NCBI GenBank assembly: GCA_003521815.1
Contig: DPHE01000064.1
Span: 49,987 to 59,200 of the forward strand
Length of the DNA stretch: 9,214 bases
Source: Colwellia sp.
GTDB taxonomy: Bacteria; Pseudomonadota; Gammaproteobacteria; Enterobacterales; Alteromonadaceae
Direction: 5' to 3'
The position numbers were made by a program, and so were the translations under genes. Below are positions 1 to 6,418 of the stretch, one piece after another; position 1 is the stretch's first letter, and each line of letters opens with the position of its first letter. The notes beneath the pieces are model-generated. The model was given only the letters and a program-made list of their open reading frames with translations. It was not told the origin of the DNA and ran no database searches.

Positions 1-26
1 ACACTAAAAGTTTTATGTACATTAAA

Positions 27-989
27 CTATTTACCGCAATGAGGACACTTTTTACCGTGTTGACTCTGCTTTAACACGTGAATACTACGTTGAAGGTCGG
101 CCGGTTCTATTTCTAGTTGATAGGCTAATTTTTCTAGTGCTTGATACTCTTCTTGATCAATATAACCATCAGTTAAGGCATTGGTTATATTCACATCTAG
201 CTTTTGTTTGCGTTCATGTAATTCTTCACTAAAACGCGCCGCTAACATCGCGGCAGGTAATGCGACTAAACCAACACCTATAAGCATAATAAAAGTGGAA
301 ATAACCTTCCCTATGGCTGTAATAGGGACTACATCACCATAGCCTACGGTCGTCATTGTAACAACGGCCCACCAAAAAGATTGAATAATACTGCCAAAAA
401 CGTCAGGCTGAACTTTTCCTTCGACGGCATGCATTAAACTGGCGGCAATAACAATTAAAAACATCATTACCATCATGGCAGCGGTAATACTTTTAAATTC
501 TTTAGTGATGACATTGATGAAAATATTGAAACCCTTAAAATAGTGGGTCAGCTTCAATAATCTCAATACTCTTAGTAAACGCAGTGTTCTTAAGTCAATG
601 GAAAAAAATAAGGCAATAATAAAAGGTAAAATGGCAATCAAATCAATTAATGCCATAGGAGTTAATATGTAGTTGGCTCTAGCTTTTATCGTTGAGATAC
701 CTCGATATTTAGGGTCTTCTATGCAACACCAAACTCTTAACAAGTATTCAACACAAAAAAATGATAGGGAAATAAATTCAAATAAAGCGAATTCTTGGTG
801 GTAAATATCATGATAATTAGCTTCTGATTCAAAAATTGCCGCAATAACATTGATTATAATAAGAATGATTAAAAATAAGTTGATTGCCTTAGCTGTGAAA
901 TTTTTTCTAGTTTCACTTTCAAGCAATTGATACGCTTTTGATCTTAAAGGCTCACCTGAAGTGAGCTTATTAGGTAAAGTGTCAGACAT
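27..989 (-). CDS. Voltage-gated-type potassium channel, six transmembrane segments
   Basis: A 320-residue inner-membrane ion transporter family protein, probably a K+ channel acting as a tetramer. Hydrophobic segments fit S1 (about 34-54), S2 (67-88), S3 (109-129), S5 (166-188) and S6 (225-251). S4 is recognisable at 133-148, with basic residues at every third position (R134, R137, R140, R143, K146), as in voltage sensors. The pore loop carries the K+ selectivity filter TVGYGD at 214-219. The cytoplasmic tail (about 252-320) has an acidic helical stretch (DGYIDQEEYQALEKLA) and ends in a CPHC pair (C315, C318). The ATG start has no clear Shine-Dalgarno sequence. It lies 49 bases downstream of queC on the same strand, so co-transcription is possible, but no functional link to queuosine is apparent. 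The channel class is secure; gating and physiological role are not visible. Confidence 0.93.
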   Translation of the reverse strand: MSDTLPNKLTSGEPLRSKAYQLLESETRKNFTAKAINLFLIILIIINVIAAIFESEANYHDIYHQEFALFEFISLSFFCVEYLLRVWCCIEDPKYRGISTIKARANYILTPMALIDLIAILPFIIALFFSIDLRTLRLLRVLRLLKLTHYFKGFNIFINVITKEFKSITAAMMVMMFLIVIAASLMHAVEGKVQPDVFGSIIQSFWWAVVTMTTVGYGDVVPITAIGKVISTFIMLIGVGLVALPAAMLAARFSEELHERKQKLDVNITNALTDGYIDQEEYQALEKLAYQLEIEPADLQRSIHVLKQSQHGKKCPHCGK

Positions 990-1038
990 AAGGTTATATA
1001 AATTTTGTGAATATAATATCGATCAATTAAATAGTATC

Positions 1039-1725
1039 TCACTCGTATGCAATTGGATCTACCATTTTATTTTTGCTAAAAGCTTCTAAGCGTTCTTGGC
1101 AAGATCCACATTTACCACACGCTTTTTCTCTGCCGTTATAGCAAGTCCACGTATTACTATAATCTAAACCCATACTAAGCCCCTCGGTTAAAATAGCTGC
1201 TTTATTTATCTTTAAATAGGGACTGAAAATTTCAACACTTTCATAATTAGCAATATGGCATACATCATTCATTTTTTGTACAAATTCAGGGCGACAGTCA
1301 GGATAAATAGCATGATCACCGCTATGAGCACCATAATAAACCTGTGAAGCACCAACAGACACGGCATAACCTACCGCTAACGAGAGTAAAATCATATTAC
1401 GGTTAGGCACTACAGTGGATTTCATATTTTCACTTTCGTAATGACCCTCTGGAATGTCAATATCATCGGTGAGTGAAGAACCGGCTAGTAATTGATTGAT
1501 AGATGAGATATCAATCACTTTATGTCGGATGTTAAGTGAATTACAAACTTTACTAGCGTATTCAAGCTCTTTTACATGACGTTGCCCATAATCAAATGAA
1601 AGTGCATATACTTCTTTACCATCTTTTAGTGCTCTATTCAGTACAGTAAATGAATCCATGCCGCCGGAATAAATAACAACCACTTTTTCAGGTATACCTT
1701 CTTTTGTCATAGCTTTTTCTGTCAT
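1039..1725 (-). CDS. queC: 7-cyano-7-deazaguanine synthase QueC
   Basis: QueC converts 7-carboxy-7-deazaguanine to preQ0 using ATP and ammonia, a cytoplasmic step of queuosine biosynthesis. With the start chosen here the protein has 228 residues, near the 231 of E. coli QueC. The PP-loop ATP-binding motif SGGMDS is at residues 20-25, a VPNRN motif at 106-110, and a GAHSGDH...YPDCR block at about 133-145. Near the C-terminus four cysteines (C195, C203, C206, C209, pattern C-x7-C-x2-C-x2-C) form the family's zinc site. The frame stays open upstream to a TTG at 1761, but the ATG at 1723-1725 has an AAGAGA ribosome-binding site seven bases away, and the upstream extension would add 12 residues not expected in the family. 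It is divergent from queE and followed by the channel gene. Confidence 0.96.
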   Translation of the reverse strand: MTEKAMTKEGIPEKVVVIYSGGMDSFTVLNRALKDGKEVYALSFDYGQRHVKELEYASKVCNSLNIRHKVIDISSINQLLAGSSLTDDIDIPEGHYESENMKSTVVPNRNMILLSLAVGYAVSVGASQVYYGAHSGDHAIYPDCRPEFVQKMNDVCHIANYESVEIFSPYLKINKAAILTEGLSMGLDYSNTWTCYNGREKACGKCGSCQERLEAFSKNKMVDPIAYE

Positions 1726-1732
1726 AGTAAGG

Positions 1733-1738
1733 TCTCTT
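1733..1738 (-). promoter_or_regulatory. Ribosome-binding site deciding the queC start
   Basis: The minus strand reads AAGAGA seven bases before the ATG at 1725. No comparable purine-rich site precedes the in-frame TTG at 1761, so this site supports the shorter QueC. Confidence 0.5.
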
Positions 1739-1752
1739 AAAAATAAATAAGG

Positions 1753-1758
1753 TATAAT
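1753..1758 (+). promoter_or_regulatory. Candidate -10 box for queE
   Basis: A perfect TATAAT lies in the queC-queE divergent gap, about 52 bases before the queE ATG. No convincing -35 hexamer is found 16-18 bases upstream and there is no TGn extension, so this is a weak promoter prediction. The region is AT-rich, and chance occurrence is quite possible. Confidence 0.3.
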
Positions 1759-1809
1759 CAATACGACTATTTTACTTGATTAACACCATAGGCAAAAGCA
1801 TAAATTATA

Positions 1810-2481
1810 ATGATACAATACAAAATTAACGAACTATTTGAAACTATACAAGGCGAAGGCTCTTTTACGGGTCAGCCATCAATATTTATTCGTTTGCAAG
1901 GTTGCCCTGTCGGTTGCTCGTGGTGTGATACCAAGCATACTTGGCAAATAGACCTTAGTGATGAAGTCAGTCAAAATATCATGTTAACTAAAGTGCAAGA
2001 AACATCACAATGGGCTGATATGACGGTAGAGCAGATTTTAGCTTTAGTTAAAGAAAAAGGTTATCAAGCTAAGCATATAGTGATCACAGGTGGTGAGCCT
2101 TGTATGGAAGACTTAACCCCATTATGTGGTGCGTTTGAACAATTAGGGTATAGCACGCAAGTCGAAACATCAGGTACCTTTGACATTCGTGTTTCAGATA
2201 ACTGCTGGGTGACAGTATCGCCTAAAATCAATATGCGTGGTGGTTATCCTATTTTAAATAGCGCTATGATGCGTGCTAATGAAATAAAGCATCCAATCGC
2301 AACAGAGCAACATGTTAGCGATCTAAAAAAGCTATTAGCAGAGCACAAGGTTGACAATACGGCAATATATTTACAGCCCATTAGTCAAAAGCTTAGAGCA
2401 ACAGAACTCGCTATTGCTACTTGTATTGCTAATAATTGGCGTTTGTCAGTCCAAGTACATAAATACATAGGTATTGAATAG
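1810..2481 (+). CDS. queE: 7-carboxy-7-deazaguanine synthase QueE (radical SAM)
   Basis: QueE rearranges 6-carboxy-tetrahydropterin to 7-carboxy-7-deazaguanine, the step before QueC. The protein has 223 residues, the same length as I recall for E. coli QueE, and is similar along its whole length. The N-terminal substrate-binding block NELFETIQGEGSFTG is at residues 7-21. The radical SAM cluster ligands are C32, C36 and C39 in C-x3-C-x2-C, followed by DTKHTW. The SAM-binding ITGGEP motif is at about 92-97, and the C-terminal block LQPISQK is present. The ATG has no clear Shine-Dalgarno sequence, only AT-rich leader. It is divergent from queC, and the stop lies 65 bases from the convergent alr stop. 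E. coli QueE has also been linked to division control under stress; nothing here tests that. Confidence 0.97.
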   Translation: MIQYKINELFETIQGEGSFTGQPSIFIRLQGCPVGCSWCDTKHTWQIDLSDEVSQNIMLTKVQETSQWADMTVEQILALVKEKGYQAKHIVITGGEPCMEDLTPLCGAFEQLGYSTQVETSGTFDIRVSDNCWVTVSPKINMRGGYPILNSAMMRANEIKHPIATEQHVSDLKKLLAEHKVDNTAIYLQPISQKLRATELAIATCIANNWRLSVQVHKYIGIE

Positions 2482-2521
2482 CTTGAACTGATGTAAAGTA
2501 ATATTCTAAATAGCCTGCCCA

Positions 2522-2539
2522 GTACTTGCGCACGAGTAC
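2522..2539. terminator. Hairpin between convergent queE and alr
   Basis: GTACTTG (2522-2528) can pair with CGAGTAC (2533-2539) around a four-base CGCA loop, giving seven pairs including one G-T wobble. It lies in the 65-base gap between two convergent stop codons, where a shared terminator would be expected. No T-run follows on either strand, so an intrinsic terminator is only a possibility. Confidence 0.35.
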
Positions 2540-2546
2540 ACACCGT

Positions 2547-3629
2547 TTACTTATCAATATAAACTTTAGGTACGCGTGCAGACACGCAAGTCAGTAATTC
2601 GTAATTAATCGTCTTCATATACTCCGCGACGACTTCAACATGGAGGTTTTCTCCCCATAACTCGACTACGTCACCCAAACTCACCTGATCTAAATTAGTG
2701 ACATCTACAGTGATCATATCCATGGATACGCGTCCGGCTAACGGAGCTAGTTGATTATTGATAAATACAGGCGTGCCAGCTTGGGCATTTCTGGGGTAAC
2801 CGTCAGCATAACCTATTGCAATTGTAGCAATAACTGACGCTTGCTTAGCTCGCCAAATCCCTCCATAACCAACAGCCTCACCGACACTTAATTTTCTTAA
2901 AGAAATAATTGTCGACTGTAGCGTCATGACTGGAGTCAATTTAATGGGCATGTCTTTGATTTCTATTGGGTTTGCACCATATAAAGCGATGCCTAGTCGA
3001 TTAAAGTCAGCATGACTTTGGGGCCAGTTAATTATTCCTATAGAATTAGCCAAGCTAAACTGACATGAATATTTCTGAGCTAATGCAGTTAAACAAGTAA
3101 TTTGTGTTTGTGTTTTCGGATTATCTATTTCATCAGCGTTAGAAAAGTGTGAACAAAGAACAAGCGCTTCTTTTTGTTCATGGGTTAATTTATCTAGTAT
3201 TGTTTTGGTGTATTCAGGTGTAAAACCTAATCGGTTCATGCCGGTATTAACTTTAAGCCAAAACTTTTCTTTATAGTTTGGTTGTTGCATTAACCATGAA
3301 ACTTGTTCGATATTATGTACCATCAACCAAAAATTATGCCGTTGCGCTAATGCAAAGTCTTCCTTATTTAAAGGACCTTCAAGAATTAAAATAGGCAACG
3401 TAATTCCGGCCGTACGTAAAATAATGGCTTCATCAATAAATGCCACAGCAAAAGCCGGTACCAGTGAATGGAGGCTTTTAGCTATTTCAATCGCACCATG
3501 ACCATAAGCATTTGCTTTAATAACGGCAATAGTTTTACTTTGCGGCGCCAAGTTAGCAATTTTATGATAGTTATTTTTCAAGGCAGATAAATTTATAATT
3601 GCTTGTGTTTTTCTAGAACGATAGCTCAT
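2547..3629 (-). CDS. alr: Alanine racemase, PLP-dependent
   Basis: Alr interconverts L- and D-alanine in the cytoplasm, supplying D-Ala for peptidoglycan. The protein is 360 residues, a normal length. The PLP lysine is K38 in the AVIKANAYGHG motif of the N-terminal TIM barrel. WLKVNTGMNRLG at about 124-135 matches the family KxDTGMxRxG block, with N replacing the usual D. It contains K126, at the position carbamylated in some homologues, and R133. The second catalytic base is Y255 in the VGYGGIW segment, followed by IGYADGYPR (272-280). The C-terminal substrate-contact motif RVSMDM is at 300-305. The start is the ATG at 3629, with a poor ribosome-binding site. It is divergent from murQ, which also acts on wall components. 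I cannot tell whether it is the biosynthetic (Alr) or catabolic (DadX) type, but no dadA is adjacent. Confidence 0.96.
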   Translation of the reverse strand: MSYRSRKTQAIINLSALKNNYHKIANLAPQSKTIAVIKANAYGHGAIEIAKSLHSLVPAFAVAFIDEAIILRTAGITLPILILEGPLNKEDFALAQRHNFWLMVHNIEQVSWLMQQPNYKEKFWLKVNTGMNRLGFTPEYTKTILDKLTHEQKEALVLCSHFSNADEIDNPKTQTQITCLTALAQKYSCQFSLANSIGIINWPQSHADFNRLGIALYGANPIEIKDMPIKLTPVMTLQSTIISLRKLSVGEAVGYGGIWRAKQASVIATIAIGYADGYPRNAQAGTPVFINNQLAPLAGRVSMDMITVDVTNLDQVSLGDVVELWGENLHVEVVAEYMKTINYELLTCVSARVPKVYIDK

Positions 3630-3645
3630 CGATTGTTTCTATTGG

Positions 3646-3671
3646 TGAAAGTATATTTTTTTGAAGTATAT
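3646..3671. repeat. Short direct repeat upstream of alr
   Basis: TGAAAGTATAT (3646-3656) and TTGAAGTATAT (3661-3671) form an imperfect direct repeat with a 15-base period, separated by a T-run. On the minus strand each copy contains a TATACT hexamer, so the repeat overlaps the likely alr promoter. It could be a regulator site or a chance duplication in AT-rich DNA. Confidence 0.4.
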
Positions 3672-3673
3672 CA
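3665..3673 (-). promoter_or_regulatory. Candidate extended -10 promoter of alr
   Basis: The minus strand reads TGATATACT, an extended -10 (TGn plus TATACT) one base from consensus. It would start transcription near 3658, leaving a leader of about 28 bases before the alr ATG. A second TATACT occurs at 3650-3655 but lacks the TGn extension. No good -35 is seen, which is tolerated for extended -10 promoters. Confidence 0.45.
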
Positions 3674-3751
3674 TGCTTCTATTGCTTGAATAGTTTAATA
3701 TTTATGATGATATTACCATCTATTTTAATTCGTTATTTATATGATATTTTT

Positions 3752-3774
3752 GAATAATGTATTCTTATTCGAAT
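3752..3774. promoter_or_regulatory. Paired small palindromes in the murQ leader
   Basis: GAATAATGTATTC (3752-3764) is an inverted repeat with five-base arms, and ATTCGAAT (3767-3774) is a perfect palindrome beside it. They end 29 bases before the preferred murQ start. Such symmetry could be an operator, since MurQ genes are often under RpiR-type (MurR) repressors. No regulator gene is adjacent and the motif is not one I recognise. A TATGAT hexamer just upstream (3740-3745) might be a -10 box, but has no matching -35. Confidence 0.25.
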
Positions 3775-3793
3775 TCAGTGAAAACCAAATGAC

Positions 3794-3797
3794 AAGG
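3794..3797 (+). promoter_or_regulatory. Ribosome-binding site deciding the murQ start
   Basis: AAGG lies six bases before the ATG at 3804. The in-frame ATGs further upstream (3741, 3789) have no purine-rich site, so the 3804 start is preferred. Confidence 0.45.
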
Positions 3798-3803
3798 TTA
3801 ACC

Positions 3804-4742
3804 ATGAGCGCTGTGCTAATGACAAAACAATCTACACTAATTGATGAACTTAAAACAATAACCACTGAAGGACAAAACTCCGATACGCTAGATATTGATC
3901 TACTTGATATAACGGGTGTGTTGGAAAAAATTAATGATGAGGATCAAAAAGTTGCCAATATAGTTAAGCTTATTATTCCAGAAATTGCTAAGGCGGTAGA
4001 TAAAATAGTAGATGCTTTCGCTCAGGGTGGTCGTCTAATTTATATTGGCGCCGGAACGAGCGGTCGTCTTGGCGTATTAGATGCCGTGGAATGTCCGCCA
4101 ACGTTCAGTGTAAGTGATCAGCAAGTTTTAGGTATTATTGCCGGTGGAGATAAAGCTATTAAAAAAGCCGTTGAAGGGGCAGAAGACAGCGAATCTCTCG
4201 CCATTAAAGATTTAAAAGCGGTTAAGTTGGTTGCTAAAGATGTGTTAGTGGGTATTGCCGCCAGTGGCCGAACACCTTATGTGCTTTCAGCAATGAACTA
4301 TGGTAAAGCTGTTGGTGCAACCGTTGTTGGTTTAAGTTGTAGTTATAATGACAAGTTTGCACAAGCCAATGATATTAATCTTTGTGCCATTGTTGGCGCT
4401 GAAGCATTAACAGGCTCAACACGTATGAAATCGGGCACCGCGCAAAAATTAATTCTTAATATGCTGACTACCGCTAGCATGATCCGCAGTGGTAAAACTT
4501 ATCGTAATCTAATGATTGATGTCAGTGCTAGTAATGAAAAGCTTTATGCCCGCGCGGTGAGGATAGTAATGCAGGCGACCGAGTGCGATTATCAAGGAGC
4601 TAAAAAGGCCTTAGATATAGCAGATAATAACACTAAATTAGCCACTTTTATGGTATTGACGGGCTTGGATGTAGCCACAGCAAAGGCTGCTTTGTTACAC
4701 CATAAAGGCTTTTTACGCAAAGCTATTAAGCAATCAGTGTAA
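3804..4742 (+). CDS. murQ: N-acetylmuramic acid 6-phosphate etherase MurQ
   Basis: MurQ cleaves the lactyl ether of MurNAc 6-phosphate, giving GlcNAc 6-phosphate and D-lactate, in cytoplasmic cell-wall recycling. From the chosen ATG the protein has 312 residues; E. coli MurQ has 298. Similarity begins around residue 13 (ELKTITTEGQNSDT). The SIS fold shows GAGTSGRLG at 82-90 and AASGRTPYV at 152-160. E96 in ECPPTF and E127 in EGAEDS match the catalytic glutamates E83 and E114 of the E. coli enzyme. GSTRMKSGTAQK near 204-215 is another family signature. The frame is open back to 3741, but that extension is hydrophobic, non-conserved and lacks a ribosome-binding site; an ATG at 3819 is a further alternative. 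namZ follows after 28 bases, so the two are probably one operon. No murR, murP, murK, anmK or amgK gene is nearby. Confidence 0.96.
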   Translation: MSAVLMTKQSTLIDELKTITTEGQNSDTLDIDLLDITGVLEKINDEDQKVANIVKLIIPEIAKAVDKIVDAFAQGGRLIYIGAGTSGRLGVLDAVECPPTFSVSDQQVLGIIAGGDKAIKKAVEGAEDSESLAIKDLKAVKLVAKDVLVGIAASGRTPYVLSAMNYGKAVGATVVGLSCSYNDKFAQANDINLCAIVGAEALTGSTRMKSGTAQKLILNMLTTASMIRSGKTYRNLMIDVSASNEKLYARAVRIVMQATECDYQGAKKALDIADNNTKLATFMVLTGLDVATAKAALLHHKGFLRKAIKQSV

Positions 4743-4759
4743 TCAAAACAATAAATATT

Positions 4760-4764
4760 AAGGA
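4760..4764 (+). promoter_or_regulatory. Ribosome-binding site of namZ
   Basis: AAGGA six bases before the namZ ATG is the clearest Shine-Dalgarno match seen in the window. It lies inside the 28-base murQ-namZ gap, which supports translation of namZ from a shared transcript. Confidence 0.6.
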
Positions 4765-4770
4765 TATGTC

Positions 4771-5994
4771 ATGCGTCGTTTTTTTATTAAAGTATCTAAT
4801 CAATTAACGGTGCTTTATTTGATGTTATTCCTAGTGTTTTTTTCTTGTGCTTCCTCGGGCGATCATCATAATAAGCAAGTAATATCACATAACAAAGACA
4901 TAATTCTTGGTGCACAACAACTGACAGTTTACTTGCCTATGCTTAAAGGCAAAAGAATTGGCTTGGTGGTCAATCAAACATCACAAGTAGCTAATAAGCA
5001 TTTAGTCGATGTGCTTATAGCTAATCATGTTAACGTGCAGGCTATTTTTGCACCTGAACATGGTTTTCGTGGTGATTATGATGCAGGTGAAAAATTTAGC
5101 TCCAGTGTCGATGAAAAAACAGGTATTCCGTTAATATCCATTTACGGTAAAAACAGGAAGCCCTCAGCTGAAGTGATGGCAAATCTTGATGTGATTATTT
5201 TCGATATTCAAGATGTTGGCGTACGCTTTTATACCTATATCAGTTCTATGCATTATATGATGGAAGCTTCAGCTGATGCAGATGTGAGTTTTATTGTTTT
5301 TGATAGACCTAATCCAAACGGTGCTTTTGTTGACGGACCTATGCTTGAACCTGAGTTTACTTCATTTGTAGGTATGCATAAAATACCTTTAATGCACGGT
5401 ATGACCGTTGCAGAGTTGGCGCTAATGTTTATAGGTGAAGGCTGGCTTAATAGCACTAATGATCTTAATTTAACCGTGGTTAGTATGAAAAACTATCAAC
5501 GGAAAATGCCTTATTCACTGCCTATAAAACCAAGCCCTAATTTACCTAATGATGTGGCTATTAATCTTTATTCCTCGCTTGGCTTTTTTGAAGCGACCCC
5601 CGTGAGTATTGGCCGAGGAACCAATTTTCCCTTTCAGGTAATAGGTCATGATAAAATAGCGGTAGGAGATTTTGAATTTATGCCTGTTTCTACCCCCGGG
5701 GCAGCATCTACTCCTAAATTAATGAATAAAATGCTTATTGGACAAGATTTACGACAGAGTCATGTTAAAGGAATAGACTTATCTTTTATAATTAAGTGGC
5801 ATCAAGCATTTAAAATAACAAACACAATGTTTTTTACGCGTGCTAATTTTATGGACAAACTCAGTGGTACGGATAAATTACGAAAAGCGATTGTAGCAGG
5901 TAAAACTCAGCAAGAAATTAAGCAAGGTTGGCAGCAAGGCTTACTTAAATTCAACAGTTTAAGAAAACCTTATTTATTGTACAAAGACTTGTAA
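4771..5994 (+). CDS. namZ: Exported DUF1343 protein, probable exo-beta-N-acetylmuramidase NamZ
   Basis: DUF1343 (glycoside hydrolase family 171) includes the NamZ enzymes of Bacillus subtilis and Tannerella forsythia, which remove MurNAc from the non-reducing ends of peptidoglycan fragments. The 407-residue protein begins with a signal sequence: basic residues (R2, R3, K7), a hydrophobic core at about 12-25, then C26. The FFSC context is a poor lipobox, so it may be a lipoprotein or cleaved by signal peptidase I after SCA. Family motifs in order are LVVNQTS (65-71), FAPEHGFRG (93-101), FDIQDVGVRFYTY (144-156), FDRPNPNG (177-184), PSPNLPN (254-260), SIGRGTNFPFQ (279-289) and NFMDKLSGTDKLR (359-371). 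E96 in the PEHG motif is the likely catalytic region. The family's C-terminal RKPYLLY segment is present, so the gene looks complete. It follows murQ after 28 bases. Enzymatic specificity is inferred from family and context. Confidence 0.88.
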   Translation: MRRFFIKVSNQLTVLYLMLFLVFFSCASSGDHHNKQVISHNKDIILGAQQLTVYLPMLKGKRIGLVVNQTSQVANKHLVDVLIANHVNVQAIFAPEHGFRGDYDAGEKFSSSVDEKTGIPLISIYGKNRKPSAEVMANLDVIIFDIQDVGVRFYTYISSMHYMMEASADADVSFIVFDRPNPNGAFVDGPMLEPEFTSFVGMHKIPLMHGMTVAELALMFIGEGWLNSTNDLNLTVVSMKNYQRKMPYSLPIKPSPNLPNDVAINLYSSLGFFEATPVSIGRGTNFPFQVIGHDKIAVGDFEFMPVSTPGAASTPKLMNKMLIGQDLRQSHVKGIDLSFIIKWHQAFKITNTMFFTRANFMDKLSGTDKLRKAIVAGKTQQEIKQGWQQGLLKFNSLRKPYLLYKDL

Positions 5995-6174
5995 TTGACA
6001 CCGTTGTTGTTTGAGACCAGTTCACAAGCGCAAATTTTAATTCCTTTAGCGGCCAGTATTATTTTTGGCATAGCGACCTCAACACTACTAGTGCTTTTTG
6101 TTATTCCTTGTCTTTACTGTGTGTTGGAATATTTTGGTGTTGCTAAAGTGAATAAATCAGAAGCAGAAATATAG
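5995..6174 (+). pseudogene. C-terminal remnant of an RND (AcrB-like) efflux permease
   Basis: Starting at the first codon after the namZ TAA, and in the same frame, 59 codons run open to a TAG at 6172-6174. The peptide begins LTPLLFETSSQAQILIP, continues through a hydrophobic helix at about 14-44 (including FGIATSTLLVLFVIPCLY) and ends in a short hydrophilic tail. This is the pattern of the last transmembrane helix of RND multidrug pump permeases, where a GLxPLLLETSxQAQxLIP block precedes the final helix. Full permeases have about 1,000-1,050 residues, so roughly 94 percent is missing. There is no ATG in the frame (only TTG and GTG candidates) and no ribosome-binding site, so independent expression is unlikely. 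I infer a deletion that joined the namZ end to the 3' end of a pump gene. Family assignment is by recognition, not by search. Confidence 0.75.
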
Positions 6175-6308
6175 CTAGATTCAAAACAGATTATACCTTC
6201 AACTAATATTTAGTTATCGGTTATAAAAATGAATAAATAAAAATATGAAAAATGATCGGCGAGTGATTATCTTGTCATCGTTCGTTTAAATCCAGAGTTT
6301 CAGCTATT

Positions 6309-6338
6309 CTTAAATAACCCGTAGGGGGGCTATTTGAG
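6309..6338 (+). terminator. Imperfect 12-pair hairpin, possible terminator
   Basis: CTTAAATAACCC (6309-6320) pairs with GGGCTATTTGAG (6327-6338), with one A-C mismatch and one T-G wobble, around a six-base loop. It lies downstream of the murQ-namZ unit and the pump remnant and upstream of the ydiJ promoter, a sensible place for a terminator. There is no T-run after the stem on either strand, so an intrinsic terminator is uncertain. Confidence 0.4.
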
Positions 6339-6375
6339 TCATAATATAAAATGTTATTAAAATACCTGATTACTC

Positions 6376-6389
6376 TGGCTAATAAGCCA
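6376..6389. repeat. Small perfect hairpin upstream of ydiJ
   Basis: TGGCT (6376-6380) and AGCCA (6385-6389) are perfect inverted arms around AATA. The element sits about 20 bases before the -10 box, so as an operator it would overlap the -35 region. It shares bases with the right arm of the larger inverted repeat at 6372-6378. Confidence 0.35.
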
Positions 6390-6409
6390 CGCAAAATTTA
6401 ATTAGCTCA

Positions 6410-6418
6410 TGGTATACT
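6410..6418 (+). promoter_or_regulatory. Extended -10 promoter of ydiJ
   Basis: TGGTATACT is an extended -10 element (TGn followed by TATACT, one base from TATAAT). It would start transcription near 6425, about 27 bases before the ydiJ ATG. No good -35 hexamer is at the right distance. An AGAAG at 6440-6444 is the probable ribosome-binding site. Confidence 0.5.

Noticed and set aside
1726..1761. Twelve-residue N-terminal extension of QueC from a TTG
   Set aside because: It lacks a ribosome-binding site, adds residues not expected in the family, and overlaps the region holding a -10-like box. The ATG at 1725 has a good site.
3741..3803. Twenty-one-residue N-terminal extension of MurQ
   Set aside because: The extension is hydrophobic and AT-driven, would make a cytoplasmic enzyme start with a membrane-like segment, and has no ribosome-binding site. 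It overlaps probable regulatory sequence.
5253..5456. Open frame of 67 codons on the minus strand inside namZ
   Set aside because: It lies wholly opposite conserved DUF1343 motifs, has no recognisable protein features, and is best explained as a shadow of the real gene.
5995..6174. Independent small membrane protein rather than a pump relic
   Set aside because: The frame has no ATG and no ribosome-binding site, and its whole length matches the expected end of RND permeases. A remnant explains it better, though readthrough from namZ is not excluded.
6245..6289. Tiny ATG frame of about 14 codons after the pump remnant
   Set aside because: Very short, no ribosome-binding site, and no recognisable peptide; expected by chance in AT-rich DNA.
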